A stretch of DNA of 64,000 nucleotides, from positions 2,170,001-2,234,000 of the forward strand of contig RCSZ01000004.1 of the NCBI GenBank assembly GCA_014898425.1. Direction: 5' to 3'. Below, one piece after another: positions 11,894 through 24,000 of this stretch (its first letter is position 1; each line of letters begins with the position of its first letter). The notes under the pieces are model-generated. The model was not told the DNA's origin. It made no database searches and was given only the letters and a program-made list of their open reading frames with translations. The DNA comes from Botryotinia globosa (Eukaryota > Ascomycota > Leotiomycetes > Helotiales > Sclerotiniaceae). The position numbers and the translations under genes are program-made.

Positions 11894-12570
11894 GACACTA
11901 TTTAAAGTCAGTGAGTATTATATGCTATTCTTACCACGAATAGATGCATATAAAGTATGGCCGAGTACCAAGCTGATGAAAGCGGAGGTTCATGATTTGG
12001 AATTTGACCTTCAGCAAATTTCTCAAAGCTGTATGATACTCGAACGCCAAACAAAAGTACTCAGATATACGATACGTCTCATAGCTTTATGGAATATAAA
12101 TGGCCTCAAGGAACTACCCAGACACCATCTATTTATATTTTTGCATCGCGAGCTTCCCTCGTTTTGTAGTTTGTTCGTGGCTTTGGCTTGAGAAATACCC
12201 AGATCTTAGCCCGTTGTATACACTTACAATGTAGTGACTAATTCAATAGATTCTAATTCCCTAGTAGTAATTTCAAATACGGATGCTCAATATATGTGCT
12301 TGGAGGCATTAGGATCAATATCTGTCTGAGTGGACATGCTTTGCGTAAAACTTCATATTACCATATTTGGTAAAGGGTAAACTTCGGGATTGTGGTTGTC
12401 CAAGAGACGAGTAAAAGGCGGTCAATATTTGCTCGACGGCAGAATATTACTGCATCAAATTACTAACCTTGATAGAGTTAGCATGGATATTGGAAGTAAT
12501 TTACCCACAATCTCAAGCTTCGAAACGAAAGCTCCAGCTCACCATCAATTCAAGATCAATTTCACCAACA
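11894..12570. promoter_or_regulatory. Divergent intergenic region, haspin / CCDC47-like
   Basis: These 677 bp separate the two divergent start codons and must hold both promoters. AT-rich tracts are present, but no element can be named. A 121-codon open frame overlapping the region at 11,826-12,191 has no recognisable domain and is taken as chance. Confidence 0.45.
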
Positions 12571-14036
12571 ATGGCTGCATTATTGAATGGTCTCTTCGGA
12601 AGCTCCGAGCCATCTGCAGCTCCTGTTCAAGCTGGAGATTCTGGTAAATCAGCACTCAATGTTTCTTCGTACCTAACATTTACTAACATTATCGACAGAT
12701 TTCGCAGATTTCGCTGGAGCTCCAGATCCAACTCCAGCTTTCTCCGCAATCCCTTCGGCGGCTGACTACACTGGGCCAGTAGCAACTCCTACTGGTGCTG
12801 CGGTTCCTTACACAAAATGGTACAACGTTCATGAGCGACATTCTCTGAGCGAGTTTAAGCAAGAAGGTATCATTTTAGGACTGTTAATTGTCCTCGTTTC
12901 TATCCACTTGTTCGGAACAGGCACAAACCGCAAGAAGGCGAAGAAATGGATGGCCGCACATGCACCAGTTTTACGCAAGGAATTTGCATTAGTTGGGTTC
13001 GGTGGCCGCGCTCCAACGACTCAGGAAATCGAAGCCGAAGGAACCGCAAAGTCAATGGCTAAGCAACTCGAATTGCCTGAAGATTTGTTGAAAGAGAGAT
13101 CTCCACAAGAGTACGCAACCTATGCGACTGGTCGTCAAAATGTCGCATTCCTTGATGTCAACATCAAGCTTTTCAAACGTTACAATCCTTTCGCTCTCGC
13201 TATTGAGTACGCGTTCAGTCTCTTCTTTGACACCGTTGCAGCACCTGTTGAGCGCATGGAGGCTATACTTTATCCTTTTGATGGCAGAGAGAACCTTACT
13301 GTCCCTGGTCAAGCTCCTGGTGCACATGAATTGCGCAAAGATACCAAGAGCACCTATGATAACTTCGTTTGGGCTATTGTGAACAAGGAGACAATGAAGT
13401 CACTTCGTGATGACAGATATGACGTTTCCATCACTAGCACTAAGGATAGTCCTAAGCTTCCAAATTGGGCTACCGTGATGAGCGAGAGCGCTGAGGTCAC
13501 CGACTTTTTGCTTACTCCCGCATTGATTGAGGCAGTGGAATTGGCTGGAGATCTACTTGAGCATCTCATTATTACTGATCAACCAATTGATCGACCTTTG
13601 AAGTAAGTACCCCACATGTTACATCCCAGCCCAGAAAGGTCGTTTTACTTACAAACTTCACAGACTTGATGATACTGTTCCTAAGAAACGCATCTATCTA
13701 TCCATGAAACTTCCTTCCGGTGACGATTACTCTCGAGTTCTTCCTCTCTTTGAACACTTCATCAGAATCACGGATCAACTTGCATCTGGCGCTCATTTCC
13801 GACCGGAAGTCATGCGTAAAGTGCGTCTGACCCGTGAAGACACGATCAAGAGACTTCAAAAAGCGGATGAAGAAGAGAAAGCCGAGGAGCGTGCACTAGA
13901 ACGTGAAAAGGCCAAGAAGTTGAAGAGGGATCTTGAATTGAAGGGTCTTGACGCCAAGGCACAGAAGAAGTACCTCGAGAAGGAAAAGGAAAAAGAGATG
14001 AGAAAGGCTCAAAAGAAACAAACTCAACGAGGATGA
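12571..14036 (+). CDS. CCDC47-like ER membrane protein (DUF1682)
   Basis: Three exons (12571-12643, 12699-13602, 13664-14036) give 449 aa. After an Ala/Pro-rich N-terminus there is a single membrane helix at residues 81-98 (GIILGLLIVLVSIHLFGT). A soluble domain typical of the DUF1682/CCDC47 family follows, with the stretch FDVNIKLFKRYNPF-like at its core (LDVNIKLFKRYNPFAL) and a further conserved block around KLPSGDDYSRVLPLFEHF. The last ~60 residues are a Lys/Glu-rich coiled coil ending in KKQTQRG, the usual basic tail of this family. In animals CCDC47 is part of the PAT complex that helps multipass proteins insert at the ER translocon and also binds calcium; fungal members are less studied. 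Intron phases close exactly, so the model is reliable. Confidence 0.9.
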
Positions 14037-14811
14037 TTTTGTCTATAATATGATTCATATATTACGTTAAATGTATACAGGCATGGCAAAATCGAGGATT
14101 TAGGGACGGGATCGGCGGCGGGGGGGGCATGGTACGGGGGCAGTTGAATGATTTGTATGATATCAAGTGTAAAGAACGAGGTGGATACAGTTACTATTTA
14201 TTCTCTCAAAATTAATGAGCAAAGTTATTATCATTTCACGACTCAAATTCCATGCTTTGCGCGAGCAAGATGAAAAAAACCTTGGGGTTTGTGGGACCAG
14301 CTGGAGAAGCTCGAGGCTTATATAATGAATGCATTGAATTATGTAATCAGAATTCCCAACGACATCAGACTAATCCTACAAACTACCATTGTATCCTAAC
14401 CCCCATCCCATGGTTTCCTTGCATTCCGAGTCAGCTTGAATATGAATTTCGAATGGTCAAAGGTCGCCTGAAGAATTGAAGACTGATTCAGCCACCCTCG
14501 AATGTTGTATGCTGAATGTTCGAATGCGATTTGGAGTATTGAAGACTAAAATGATGGTGTACGAGGATTGGCAGACAGGCTTTCTAAAGGAAGTTTGTTA
14601 TTACCTTCGAATACCTAGAACGAAGCTGAAAATTCCATTGAATTACTTGAGATTCTATGGGATATCGTATGCCGCGAATTGGAAATAGAGTTGGGTATCT
14701 CAGGACACGCTTAAAGACTGATTTGAAAATCGAAGACTGAATGCTTGAAATAGAATGGTCTGTTTCAGGGTATAGTATGAGGCTCCGGATATCTTATGAG
14801 AAAGAGACCTT
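14037..14811. other. Intergenic between two convergent genes
   Basis: This gap of about 775 bp contains a G-rich tract near 14,115-14,145 and loosely repeated GAAGACTGA-type words between 14,470 and 14,745. Two open frames of about 70 codons (14,252-14,479 and 14,476-14,688) have no recognisable domain. No gene is called. Confidence 0.4.
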
Positions 14812-16080
14812 TTATCTTTTGACAAATCTCGTCGTCTTCTTCCACAATTCCTTGACTACGATCCCCACCGGTCTCTCTTTTGACATCCGAGCCTTGTAAT
14901 AAACTCCTGAACTCTCAAGCCCAAGCTCTTTCAAAATGTCCCATACAACAAGCTTTTCTCTCTTTGTATGAATCAAGAGTCGCAGATATGGGTCCAGTAC
15001 TGAGGGATCTGCAGCTGCAGATACTCTGACCAATCCTACGCACACTTTGATCCATTGTGTGACTTGTTCCGTATCGAGTGTTGCTTCATGCTGGCGAAAC
15101 TCAATCGTACGCTTGGTACTACCGACGTTCTGACTTGGTAATAAATTGATGAAGTTGTAGGCACCGCTGTGCATGCAGATAGTGTCGAGGAATTCATGCA
15201 CTGTTGGAGGCGTCCTGGTTAAAATCCAATTGAGCACTTCTTCTTCTGGGTCTTTGTGAGATCGTTCTCCGATCTCGCGCCCCAAATTGGAACAGCGGTG
15301 GAAACTTTGACAGAATGAGTTAACTCTGCGATGAGGAGAGTGAATGGTCTCGATCCATTTCTCTGTAGTCCAGAGAATGCCCCACAAATTCCTTAAAGTT
15401 TCGCCGTCGAAAGCATCAACTCCGTTCCCGACATGAACATGCAAGCCCATCGATTCGTTTGTGACGACTTTGTAAGTGGAGGCGATGATCTCCCAAACCC
15501 GTTTAACATCGCTAATCGCTTCCTCGCTGAAGTAATAAACTGGAGATTTGATCTCGAGCTTATGATAGTCATAGATTGACTCATCTGGGAGATCAATACT
15601 GATGTCAGTCCCAATGATCCACTTGCTGGTCATCTCAGTAGTATATCCATCTTTCTGGTATTCTGAATGCTCCATATGTATAGCTGGGAACCCAGCGCAG
15701 TTAAGGGTTTGTGCAATATTTTCATAAACACAAAATCGGCCCTTGGCTCTGTATGAGCACTCTGCAATCGAACTCTCGCCAAAGTTCGCTGGTCTTGGAT
15801 CATGTTGCAATGGAGATGAATTCGCAGGACGATCAACTCCATAAACTCTACGGCCATCGTTCGGTGTTGGGTTTTGACATATGTCCCTTAGAGTACCAAC
15901 AGCGATCTCCAATTCCACACCGAAGGTTAAGCGTGGTGATTTGCCAGTTGATCCTGGCTCCGGGTATGTGTTGCTCAATTTTACATGCGAGATGTCGAGA
16001 GTCTCGGCTTCAGCGTGCGACTCCATATTGACCTCCACCATGTGAGTTGTCGGGCCTCTCTTGGTATCAGTTGAATCCAT
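14812..16080 (-). CDS. Putative amidoligase family protein
   Basis: A single-exon 422-aa protein with the motifs of the amidoligase superfamily (Pfam Amidoligase_2), which is related to glutamine synthetase and glutamate-cysteine ligase-type carboxylate-amine ligases. FGVELEI (53-59) carries the metal/ATP-binding glutamates. LEIKSPVY (175-182) follows. GLHVHVG (212-218) is the family's paired-histidine signature, YNFINLLP lies at 308-315 and TIEFRQHEATLD (325-336) carries the late Glu/Arg/His cluster. Such enzymes are predicted to join an amine to a carboxylate using ATP, for example in peptide tagging or small-molecule synthesis. The fungal substrate is unknown. No signal peptide is seen. 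The downstream partner is the convergent CCDC47-like gene, so no operon-like context helps. The family call is strong; the function is unknown. Confidence 0.88.
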   Translation of the reverse strand: MDSTDTKRGPTTHMVEVNMESHAEAETLDISHVKLSNTYPEPGSTGKSPRLTFGVELEIAVGTLRDICQNPTPNDGRRVYGVDRPANSSPLQHDPRPANFGESSIAECSYRAKGRFCVYENIAQTLNCAGFPAIHMEHSEYQKDGYTTEMTSKWIIGTDISIDLPDESIYDYHKLEIKSPVYYFSEEAISDVKRVWEIIASTYKVVTNESMGLHVHVGNGVDAFDGETLRNLWGILWTTEKWIETIHSPHRRVNSFCQSFHRCSNLGREIGERSHKDPEEEVLNWILTRTPPTVHEFLDTICMHSGAYNFINLLPSQNVGSTKRTIEFRQHEATLDTEQVTQWIKVCVGLVRVSAAADPSVLDPYLRLLIHTKREKLVVWDILKELGLESSGVYYKARMSKERPVGIVVKELWKKTTRFVKR

Positions 16081-17069
16081 ATTGACCAGCTATGGCTTCT
16101 TTCCACAGACTCTCTGCGATGTATTTTTACTTTAAAGTATCTCTGGACCAAGTGTATACAGATGGTGAGAGAGTTTTGGAGATATGAGGAGAGTCTTCGA
16201 TAATTGATTATGAGATCGAGTGGTCGTGGTGGCACTTGGTTTCGAGAATTTTGTTCGTCAAAAGAAATTAAAATCTTTGTCTGGGTGGGAATTATCTTTT
16301 GGTAAACTGAAATATGCAGTCGCTTGTAATCCTCACTTCACCCCATGTAACCAGGATAAGTACTTTAATCTGGTGATGGGAGCAAGTTGTTTGTATTTTT
16401 GAAATCGGGCAGGGCGACCATTCGGGGCCTTACAGCCTCGAGAACATATGAATTGTTCACATCTCGAAATTTCTGGTACACTTTGTGTCGTTAGATTAAA
16501 CCACAATAAATTTTCAAATAAAGAGAGCTTTTAACTATTATTTGAACTCGGATGTTGGTTTCTATCAATGAAACCCTCTTTCAGGGGCTCGGCTGGTGTT
16601 GATCGTGGTATCTTTCATGTTGTTTTCCTTTAAGGACAACTCCATACTAATTTCTTTGTAGATGGCTGACTGCCTATCAACCATGCAAACAAAACTGATG
16701 GTAACCTTATGATACAACATTGTTTAACTTTTTTTCGGTCTTGCATCAGGTCTCAGAAGGAAATTGTGATATATTTCTTGACTCAAGACTGCAAAGGTTC
16801 TATTTTTGTGGCCTGCTTTCTGTGCATGTCTTTCTGCAGTGTTCCAGAAAAGGCATCTGTAGTGACAGATTTGCAGCAGATTGTTTGTCAACAAACTCGA
16901 GGATTTTCTGCTCGTATGTTGCCAAGGAAGCTGAATGTTAGGTAGACTATGCCAAAGAGATCTTGTAAAGCTTGCAAAAGCAAATGGAGGTTTCAATCCA
17001 AGAATGACCATGATTCGACTTCGTTAGAACTAAGCATTTACGACAGGCGCTGGACCATGCTATTTATGA
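16081..17069. other. Gene-poor region
   Basis: About 1 kb upstream of the amidoligase gene. The first 150 bp probably hold its promoter. Overlapping open frames of 70-95 codons at 16,709-17,011 occur on both strands and show no recognisable domain. No gene is called. Confidence 0.35.
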
Positions 17070-18345
17070 GAGTTATAAGATCGATTTCGCAATGACATGA
17101 GCGCTCATGGAACCCTGATCACCTATTGGAGTCAGCATAAGACTCATGTTAATGAGAGCGTCACGTTTCACTACCCCTGTATGTTAAACCTGATAGTACT
17201 CGTTGGATTTCAACTTGGAAACCCATGGTAAACTTTGGATCTCGACTCTTCTGAAAGTTGCAGTTAATCTCACTCACTGCTCTGGAGGATAGACAACTCC
17301 TCGTCATCCCTCAATCGAATGTGTTGCACATTAGAGGCGTCTTTGTTGACGTTAGCGGCTCAGATCGTATCGGAAAAGCGAGTTTCTAGCACCGAGACAA
17401 ACGTCTTTTGAATTAGCATGTGAAACAATAGTTCCGTGGGCAATTTCTTACCTCTTTCCATCATATAAGCTCTCGGTAGGAACGAGTATGTCAGTCAACA
17501 GCATCTACAAGATGGATGGGCTGCTGATCAGCCACTGGATCTGGTACTTGTTGTCACTCCATGAATCTTTAATACGATTTGAGACCCCTCGATGATTGAC
17601 ACTGGGTTGTGGTACAATTCAAGGCTAATCATTACGATTATGTATATCTCGAAAGTGGTATCCAAAATGCATCTGGTAAGGATGACAAGACCACCGCCTA
17701 GCTTTGAATGTGCCAATACATCGTTTGGGCCATACAAAGCCTTTAGATGCACCAGGATACATCCTGATACCCGCCATATACTATTAAAGTATACATTTTG
17801 ATTCGACGCGCAAGCATAAAACCGTGAGGCTGAGCGCTTCTTTCGCTAGATGTTGCTCCAGACCTGGAACGGATTAGTATGTTACGTCACCTCTTGGATG
17901 CTTAATATCACTCACACTTGTTTGATCCTGGAAAATAGCTATGCTGATACCGATTGACCAACGATAAGATCGACTTTAAATCTGACATCGCTATCACGTC
18001 GGCGTATACCTTTTACAACTCTCATTTGAATGTGTGTCGCGCCCGAAGTGGTGACACACTCAAGAAATAAAGCTGATACTCTCTGATCCTGTTCCAAAAT
18101 TTGCTGATTATGATCTGAATTGAGAGGCAGTTTCTTCAACGCGACCTTGCCTGCACGCTCAGTGTCCCCAAGCTCTAGTCTCTTGACATTTCTTCAAAGT
18201 GAGAGTTGGTGTACGACTCCTCCAAACTTCCAATTGGAGTTACAGCTTTCACAAACGCCGTCAATTGTCATTGAGATTCAGATCGAATAATGGCAATCAA
18301 ATTGCTAACTGAGAGCTTGGATTCAGCTAGCATTTCAGTAAGCTG
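17070..18345 (-). pseudogene. Probable decayed protein-coding gene, family unknown
   Basis: Reading the minus strand from about 18,345 down, protein-like segments appear in changing frames and are broken by stops. PPTFAQLTEMLAESK leads to a TGA at about 18,210, then SLEESYTNSHFEEM, a TAG near 18,180, a frame change into a 66-codon open stretch at 17,939-18,139 (ILEQDQRVSALFLECV), another at 17,528-17,752, and finally AYMMERGKKLPTELLFHM followed by a TGA near 17,367 and HIRLRDDEELSIL. Two of the three stops are TGA, as C-to-T change of a CGA codon would give. The segments look coding (charged, regular), but I cannot assign a family. It may instead be an intact gene with many introns; the stops make decay more likely. 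Confidence 0.45.
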
Positions 18346-20218
18346 TGCAAAGGTTGGAGGCAATTAGAAGTTCTCAGATTTGAATACTATACTGGGATGA
18401 AAAGATTTGTAACAACATAGTAAATTTTTTCGGGTAAGGAATGGTTAATAAGGCTAGCGAAATGTTGCAGCGCATGATGTTGAGATATTGCAGATATTGT
18501 AAATCGATCATCTGTTTTGAAGTTCGCAAAGGATTGTTGAAAAATGTAAAAGATCAAGGAGGATTAAATCAAATTTTTGTCCTCGGCTAGGACCTAACTA
18601 GGCGGTGGGAGGAAAGTGGCAGTTCTAGGAAGATTCATGGGATTATTCAGTTCCAAGGTTGCTTAAATAACTTGGAATTGTGAATCACCTGCACTTTGAG
18701 AAACTGACTGAGACAGAAAGCTGGAGCTTCTTTATGCTTTTGTTTATTCTTTTTTTTTCCTTACATACTTCATGGTCTACAAAATTCATCTTCACTGGCT
18801 ATCAAATTTTTGGATGCAGAATTTAGCCTGCAAGTTAAGATCAGCCTCATGGACCCGAGTACAAGATGTGTTTTTGATTCTCCTTGATACGAATTAATCA
18901 AAAGATGGACATCACGTATAGGAGTAGAACAGAAAGGGCTCTGATCTTGATATAAATGCGAAAGCCCCACCTGCCTTTACATCTTAAGCGACTTATCCAC
19001 TCTTCCCCTTTTCTCACTTCAATGATGCCTCCCAAACAATCCATTATCAAGTCCACTAGACCCTTCTGCATGATGCATCCTCGACCCATGATGAAGCGAC
19101 AAGCTTCGTTCCCTTCGTTATCCTGAAATCCCATGATGTAAAGGGTGATGCGAAGATTGATGCAGTAGGTGTGTACCATGTGGTGTAGGCACAATAGTTC
19201 TGTGTATGTATGGTTCGACAACAACTGGCATGCTGGCAATGTTGCAATTGGAGCGATAGGTGGGGGGAAGTATGCTGTGCAAAAGGAGAGGAATATAAGT
19301 AGATACTTTGTGGTGGATATGGAGTTAAAGAGGGTGATGTGAACGGATTCGGGATAAGTTGGCTTACGTGATGACCCGGGATGGAACAGGAGGACATGAG
19401 TGGATCGGAGGAGATCCAATAGACAGACCAAAGCAACACATCATAGGAAGAGAACAACCGCTTTGATATTTGAGAAGTTAAGATCAAAGTAAGAATAAGA
19501 ATTGCCGACTACATGAGAAATGTAAGCTTTCTAGAAACTTCAGACCAATTTGAACTTTTGAACTGCTTGAAGGATTCATTATGAATGGATATTTGTCCGT
19601 TTATATAGTGCTTATTATGGTACACAGTGCTCAGTGGAGTAGCACTCGTGTCTTCTATTTCACATTTTGACAGTAATTGCGGATTTCCGGAGAGACATTT
19701 GGTAGACATTTGATAGACATTTGATAGACTTACTTCTCGACGCACTCTAGTTACACCTTGTGTTATTGAACTCATGGAGCATGGAGCTACTTGCTGATCT
19801 GGGCGTTCGCTAGAAACGCAACCATGTTTGAACAAGTAGAAGCGGGGCATAGGTTGTATCGGACTGACTAGCAATCAGAAGAGTAGGATTCGTGCTGCTG
19901 TTCAAGGTTTTCATGAATGTCTGCTTTCACATTTGTAATGATTTTTTGAAAGTTAACAGAAACCCCTTGAAGTCATTGGCGTGCGGGGACTCGATTTGAT
20001 CTGAATTCTACTTCGGTGTCATCCTCACAAAAATCGGTTTGACATAAGAGACTCTCTGATGACTAGACAGTCTTCCTGTCCCAAAACCTGCCGCAGCAGA
20101 TTATATAGAGTTTCTCTATGTATGCCTGGATGAGAAGTAGATTTTGTACACATCTCTATTGATACATGCCGAATTTCTCCGAACCCCGCAACTTATGCAA
20201 CTCCTCTCGTAGAGGTTT
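18346..20218. other. Gene-poor region downstream of MRPL12
   Basis: About 1.9 kb without a confident gene. A 177-codon minus-strand frame at 18,898-19,431 and overlapping frames at 19,056-19,487 have no recognisable domain. A short tandem repeat (three 11-bp units) lies at 19,693-19,725. The right end must include the 3' UTR of the L12 gene. Confidence 0.35.
19693..19725. repeat. Three tandem 11-bp units (AGACATTTGAT)
   Basis: AGACATTTGGT is followed by two exact AGACATTTGAT units. It is a short tandem repeat in noncoding DNA with no assigned role. Confidence 0.8.
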
Positions 20219-20832
20219 TTATTCCATGTTAACAACAGCTCCCAATTCCTTCAGCGTTGCAATGATTTTCTCGGCCTCCTCCTTTGGCACACCCTCCTTC
20301 ATCATCTTTGGCGCACTTTCGACGAATTTCTTACTGTCCACCAAACTTAATCCCAACATGCTCTTGATCTCTTTGATAATCTTAGGTTTTGCCCCCGCAT
20401 CAAACGAAGCCAACTTCAGGTTGAATAAAGTCTTCTCTTGTTGTACTGGTGCGGCATCTTCCTCCTCAACTGGTGCAGCGGCTGGGGCAGGACCAGCAGA
20501 AAAGCCTCCCATTGGCATATCGGGAATATTTAGTCGTGACTGGAGAGCGAATTGATCAGTGACTGCGAAAAACTTCCTCAGGCGCATGTATATGGCGGAA
20601 GTTGTCTTACCTTTAAGCTAGCAACTAAATCAGCTGTCTCTAATAAAGTCAATTGACTGATTAGGTCCACAATGCCGGAGACCTTTGGGTTCGCTGACGC
20701 TGCCTCTGTTGATGCCCATCTCGCAGAAGGATTTCTTCTTTGTGCAAGAGAAGCTGTGGAAACGCGGAGAGACGAGGATAATCGGAGAGATCGTATGCAG
20801 CTGCGAGCTGCGAACTGGCAGGATAACGACAT
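20219..20832 (-). CDS. MRPL12: Mitochondrial large-subunit ribosomal protein L7/L12
   Basis: Two exons (20611-20832 and 20219-20539; 71-nt intron) give 180 aa. Residues 1-40 are rich in Ser, Arg and Ala and look like a mitochondrial targeting peptide (SLRVSTASLAQRRNPSARW). Residues 50-80 form the L7/L12 dimerisation segment (ISQLTLLETADLVASLK), followed by the Ala/Pro-rich hinge. The C-terminal domain, residues ~113-180, contains the typical KTLFNLKLASFDAGAKPKI and EAEKIIATLKELGA blocks. L7/L12 forms the flexible stalk that recruits translation factors to the ribosome. The gene is head-to-head with midasin, the two starts being separated by 210 bp. The match is clear throughout. Confidence 0.95.
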
Positions 20833-21042
20833 CGTGTGTGGGTATGAGAGGCGATATGATAATACAATCTATAGTTGTTGATGAGGACTTTGTAGACTTT
20901 CTGCATTGTGGAGCTAAATTTCTAGCGCGTCGGGGAAACCTCGGCACTATCAAAAAAAGTTGATTGCGATTAAGAAAAAAAGTTCGAGATAGTTGCATTG
21001 AAATAAACAATTGATATCCCACGATTTTTATGATTGAACGAG
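20833..21042. promoter_or_regulatory. Shared divergent promoter, MRPL12 / MDN1
   Basis: Only 210 bp separate the two divergent ATGs, so the promoters must overlap or be shared. The region holds two A-tracts ending in GTT (CAAAAAAAGTTG at 20951-20962 and GAAAAAAAGTTC at 20974-20985) flanking a GCGATT. The second A-tract word recurs exactly in the NOC3/NIP7 divergent promoter at 47325-47336. Confidence 0.6.
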
Positions 21043-24000
21043 ATGGAGGCTATTCGGGATGGAGATAATCCTGATATAATCATGGAAAGCAAACTACAAG
21101 CAGACCTTCCAGAGGAAATTCTGGAAATTGTTAACCTCCAACAATCCCCTCACTTCCTCGAAACTCTCGCCATATCTGCATTGAAACCCAAACAAACACT
21201 CAAATTACTCACATATTTTAATACCTTAATGGCGGACTCGGCTGCAAGATGGGTTGCCAATTCACATCCTGGTGACCAAAAAAATGAAATCATTGAAGCA
21301 TTTTCACGAATCCTATACCTTGCGCCGCACCTGAATACCTTTCTCGAAAAATATCTCTCCGAAACTACACCTTCTGCAGAGAATGGCCCTTCTCGCAATA
21401 TAATCAGCCTCGGAGATAGTGCAAGCGTTCTGGGCGATGGTCTGTCTGATCTGGCGCTGCAACGAATTCTGCTGGCAACATGGAGACTTCTCAACTTCGA
21501 TAAGCAGGCCTACTCTGGGACAGTCTCAAGCTCCGCGATTCAGAGCCTTCTCGGACATACTGATTCAGCAGTTCGATATCTTGCGGTGAGAATCTTCTGC
21601 CAGCTTCAATTCGCCTCGGACGATAGGTTGGAGGCAATGGTTGCGAAATTCGTTGGAAATACAAAGGCAGTAATGGGGGACTTCGACGGCGAAATGGTGG
21701 ACTATGGATTCCTTAGTATCTTCGAAGAAAAGCGGCTGAAAAATGCTGTTTTGAGTTTGAGCGCTGGGACAGAAATGTTTCAATCTCAAAAGGTATTACG
21801 GGACTTTTCACCACTGGTTGTGCAATACTCAGATGTACTCTTACCTCGTCCAAACGGCTATCCTTCGCAGCCATCTAAACTCATATCAACTACCACAACC
21901 TCGCAGAATAGGGAATGTTTTGCCAAGGCCCTCATGTCTTCATCGCCAATCTTACTCCACGGGTTGGCTGGTGCAGGAAAGACCTCATTGGTCAATGACT
22001 TCGCACGGGAACTTGGGATGGATTCAAGCATGGTTACACTTCATTTGAATGAGCAGACTGATGCAAAAATGCTTATTGGCATGTACGCTACAGGATCTAC
22101 ACCTGGATCTTTCACCTGGAGAGCGGGTGTTCTAACTACAGCTGTTAAGGAAGGGCGTTGGGTTTTCATCGAGGATCTTGATCGCGCTCCAAATGAAGTT
22201 ATAAGCGTAATTCTGCCACTTGTAGAAAGAGGCGAGCTTCTAATACCAAGTCGAGGTGAAACTATCAAGGCCAAGGCAGGTTTTAAGCTTCTTGCGAGTA
22301 TTCGAACCTCTTTGAATGTGAGTGGCGAAGAGATTCCACCAGCATTACACATGCTCGGAGCACGAATGTGGCAGCGTGTTCCTATTCAAATGCCAAACCA
22401 AGACGAGTTTCGAGAGATAATCGACGGTACTTACCCAATATTGCGCCAATTTTTGCCTGGGATCATCAACGTCTACGAACGACTCTACACACTCTCGATT
22501 AAGCCTTCTTTTGCATCTAAAACTCGAACTTCAATAGGGCGTCCAATAAGTCCTCGGGATCTTCTGAAGTGGTGCCGAAGACTAGCAAGTGTTCTCACAT
22601 CATCAGGATCCAAGACCGGCAGCGAACCTATAACCGACAGCACAAAATATGAGATGTTTTTAGAAGCCGCCGATTGCTTTGCAGGAAGTCTACAGTCCGA
22701 GGAATCCCGGAGATCGGTGATTTCATGCATTGCTGAGGAAATGCACATTGATCCTCAGACTATGGAACATTTTCTCACTGGCCATATTCCACGCTACGAT
22801 GATGGCGATAACGAGCTTATGATTGGTAGAGTGCGATTGTCTAAGAAACGAAGCAGTCGTGTTACGAAGCCCACTAAAAAGAGCCGCCCCTTTGCGAACA
22901 CAACACATGCCAAAAAACTGCTTGAACAAGTCGGAGTAGCGGTCCGGATGGCTGAGCCAGTCTTGTTAGTTGGAGAAACTGGTATTGGTAAGACTACTGT
23001 CGTACAACAGCTTGCAGATTCGTTGGGTTTCAAACTTACTGCTGTGAACTTATCGCAACAAAGTGAAGTCGGTGATTTGCTTGGAGGTTTCAAACCTGTG
23101 AATGTCCGGAGTCTTGCAATCCCACTCAAAGATGAATTCGATGAGCTTTTTGCGTCGACAGGCATTTCTGCCACAAAGAATCAGAAGTACATTGATCAAC
23201 TTGGAAAGTGCGTCGCAAAGAGTCAATGGAGCAAGGCATCAAAATTGTGGCGTGAGGCTCCCAAAATGTTTGAAAAAATTGTTTCTGAGCTTGCCAAAAA
23301 AGAAGAAGCAAGTATGCCCATAACCTCGGAGCAACCAACGAAGAGACGAAAGACGGAGTCAAAATTACAGTCACTATTGAAATTGAAGTCTCGTTGGTCA
23401 AGGTTCTCGCAGAGCTTGGACCAATTCGATATTCAGTTGTCTGCAGGCTCCAAAGGGTTTGCTTTCTCATTCGTCGAAGGTAACATTGTCAAAGCAGCTC
23501 GTAATGGAGAGTGGGTGCTTCTCGATGAAGTCAATTTAGCATCTCCAGATACCCTTGAGAGTATAGCTGACCTGTTGCATGGTGGTACTGGTTCTCCCTC
23601 AATTCTTCTTTCTGAAACTGGTGAAATAGAGCGGATCCAAGCACACCCAGACTTCCGCATATTCGGTGCCATGAATCCAGCAACAGATGTTGGAAAGCGT
23701 GATCTTCCTATGGGACTACGTTCTAGATTTACTGAACTCTATGTCGATAGTCCAGACAAAAATCTAGACGATCTTTTAGCTGTCATTAAAGCATATCTCA
23801 AAGGGACAAGCAGTAACGATGAAAGGGCTGCTCATGATGTCGCACGTCTGTATATGAACACGAAACGACTCGCCGAAGAGAAGCGACTGGTTGATGGTGC
23901 AAATGAAGTACCGCACTTCAGTTTGCGAACATTGACTCGTGTTCTCTCCTACGTCACCGAAATTTCTCCATCTTATGGCTTACGCAGGGCGCTCTACGAA

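Noticed and set aside
18898..19431. 177-codon minus-strand open frame
   Set aside because: No recognisable domain and mixed quality along its length; adjacent frames overlap it. Not strong enough to call a gene.
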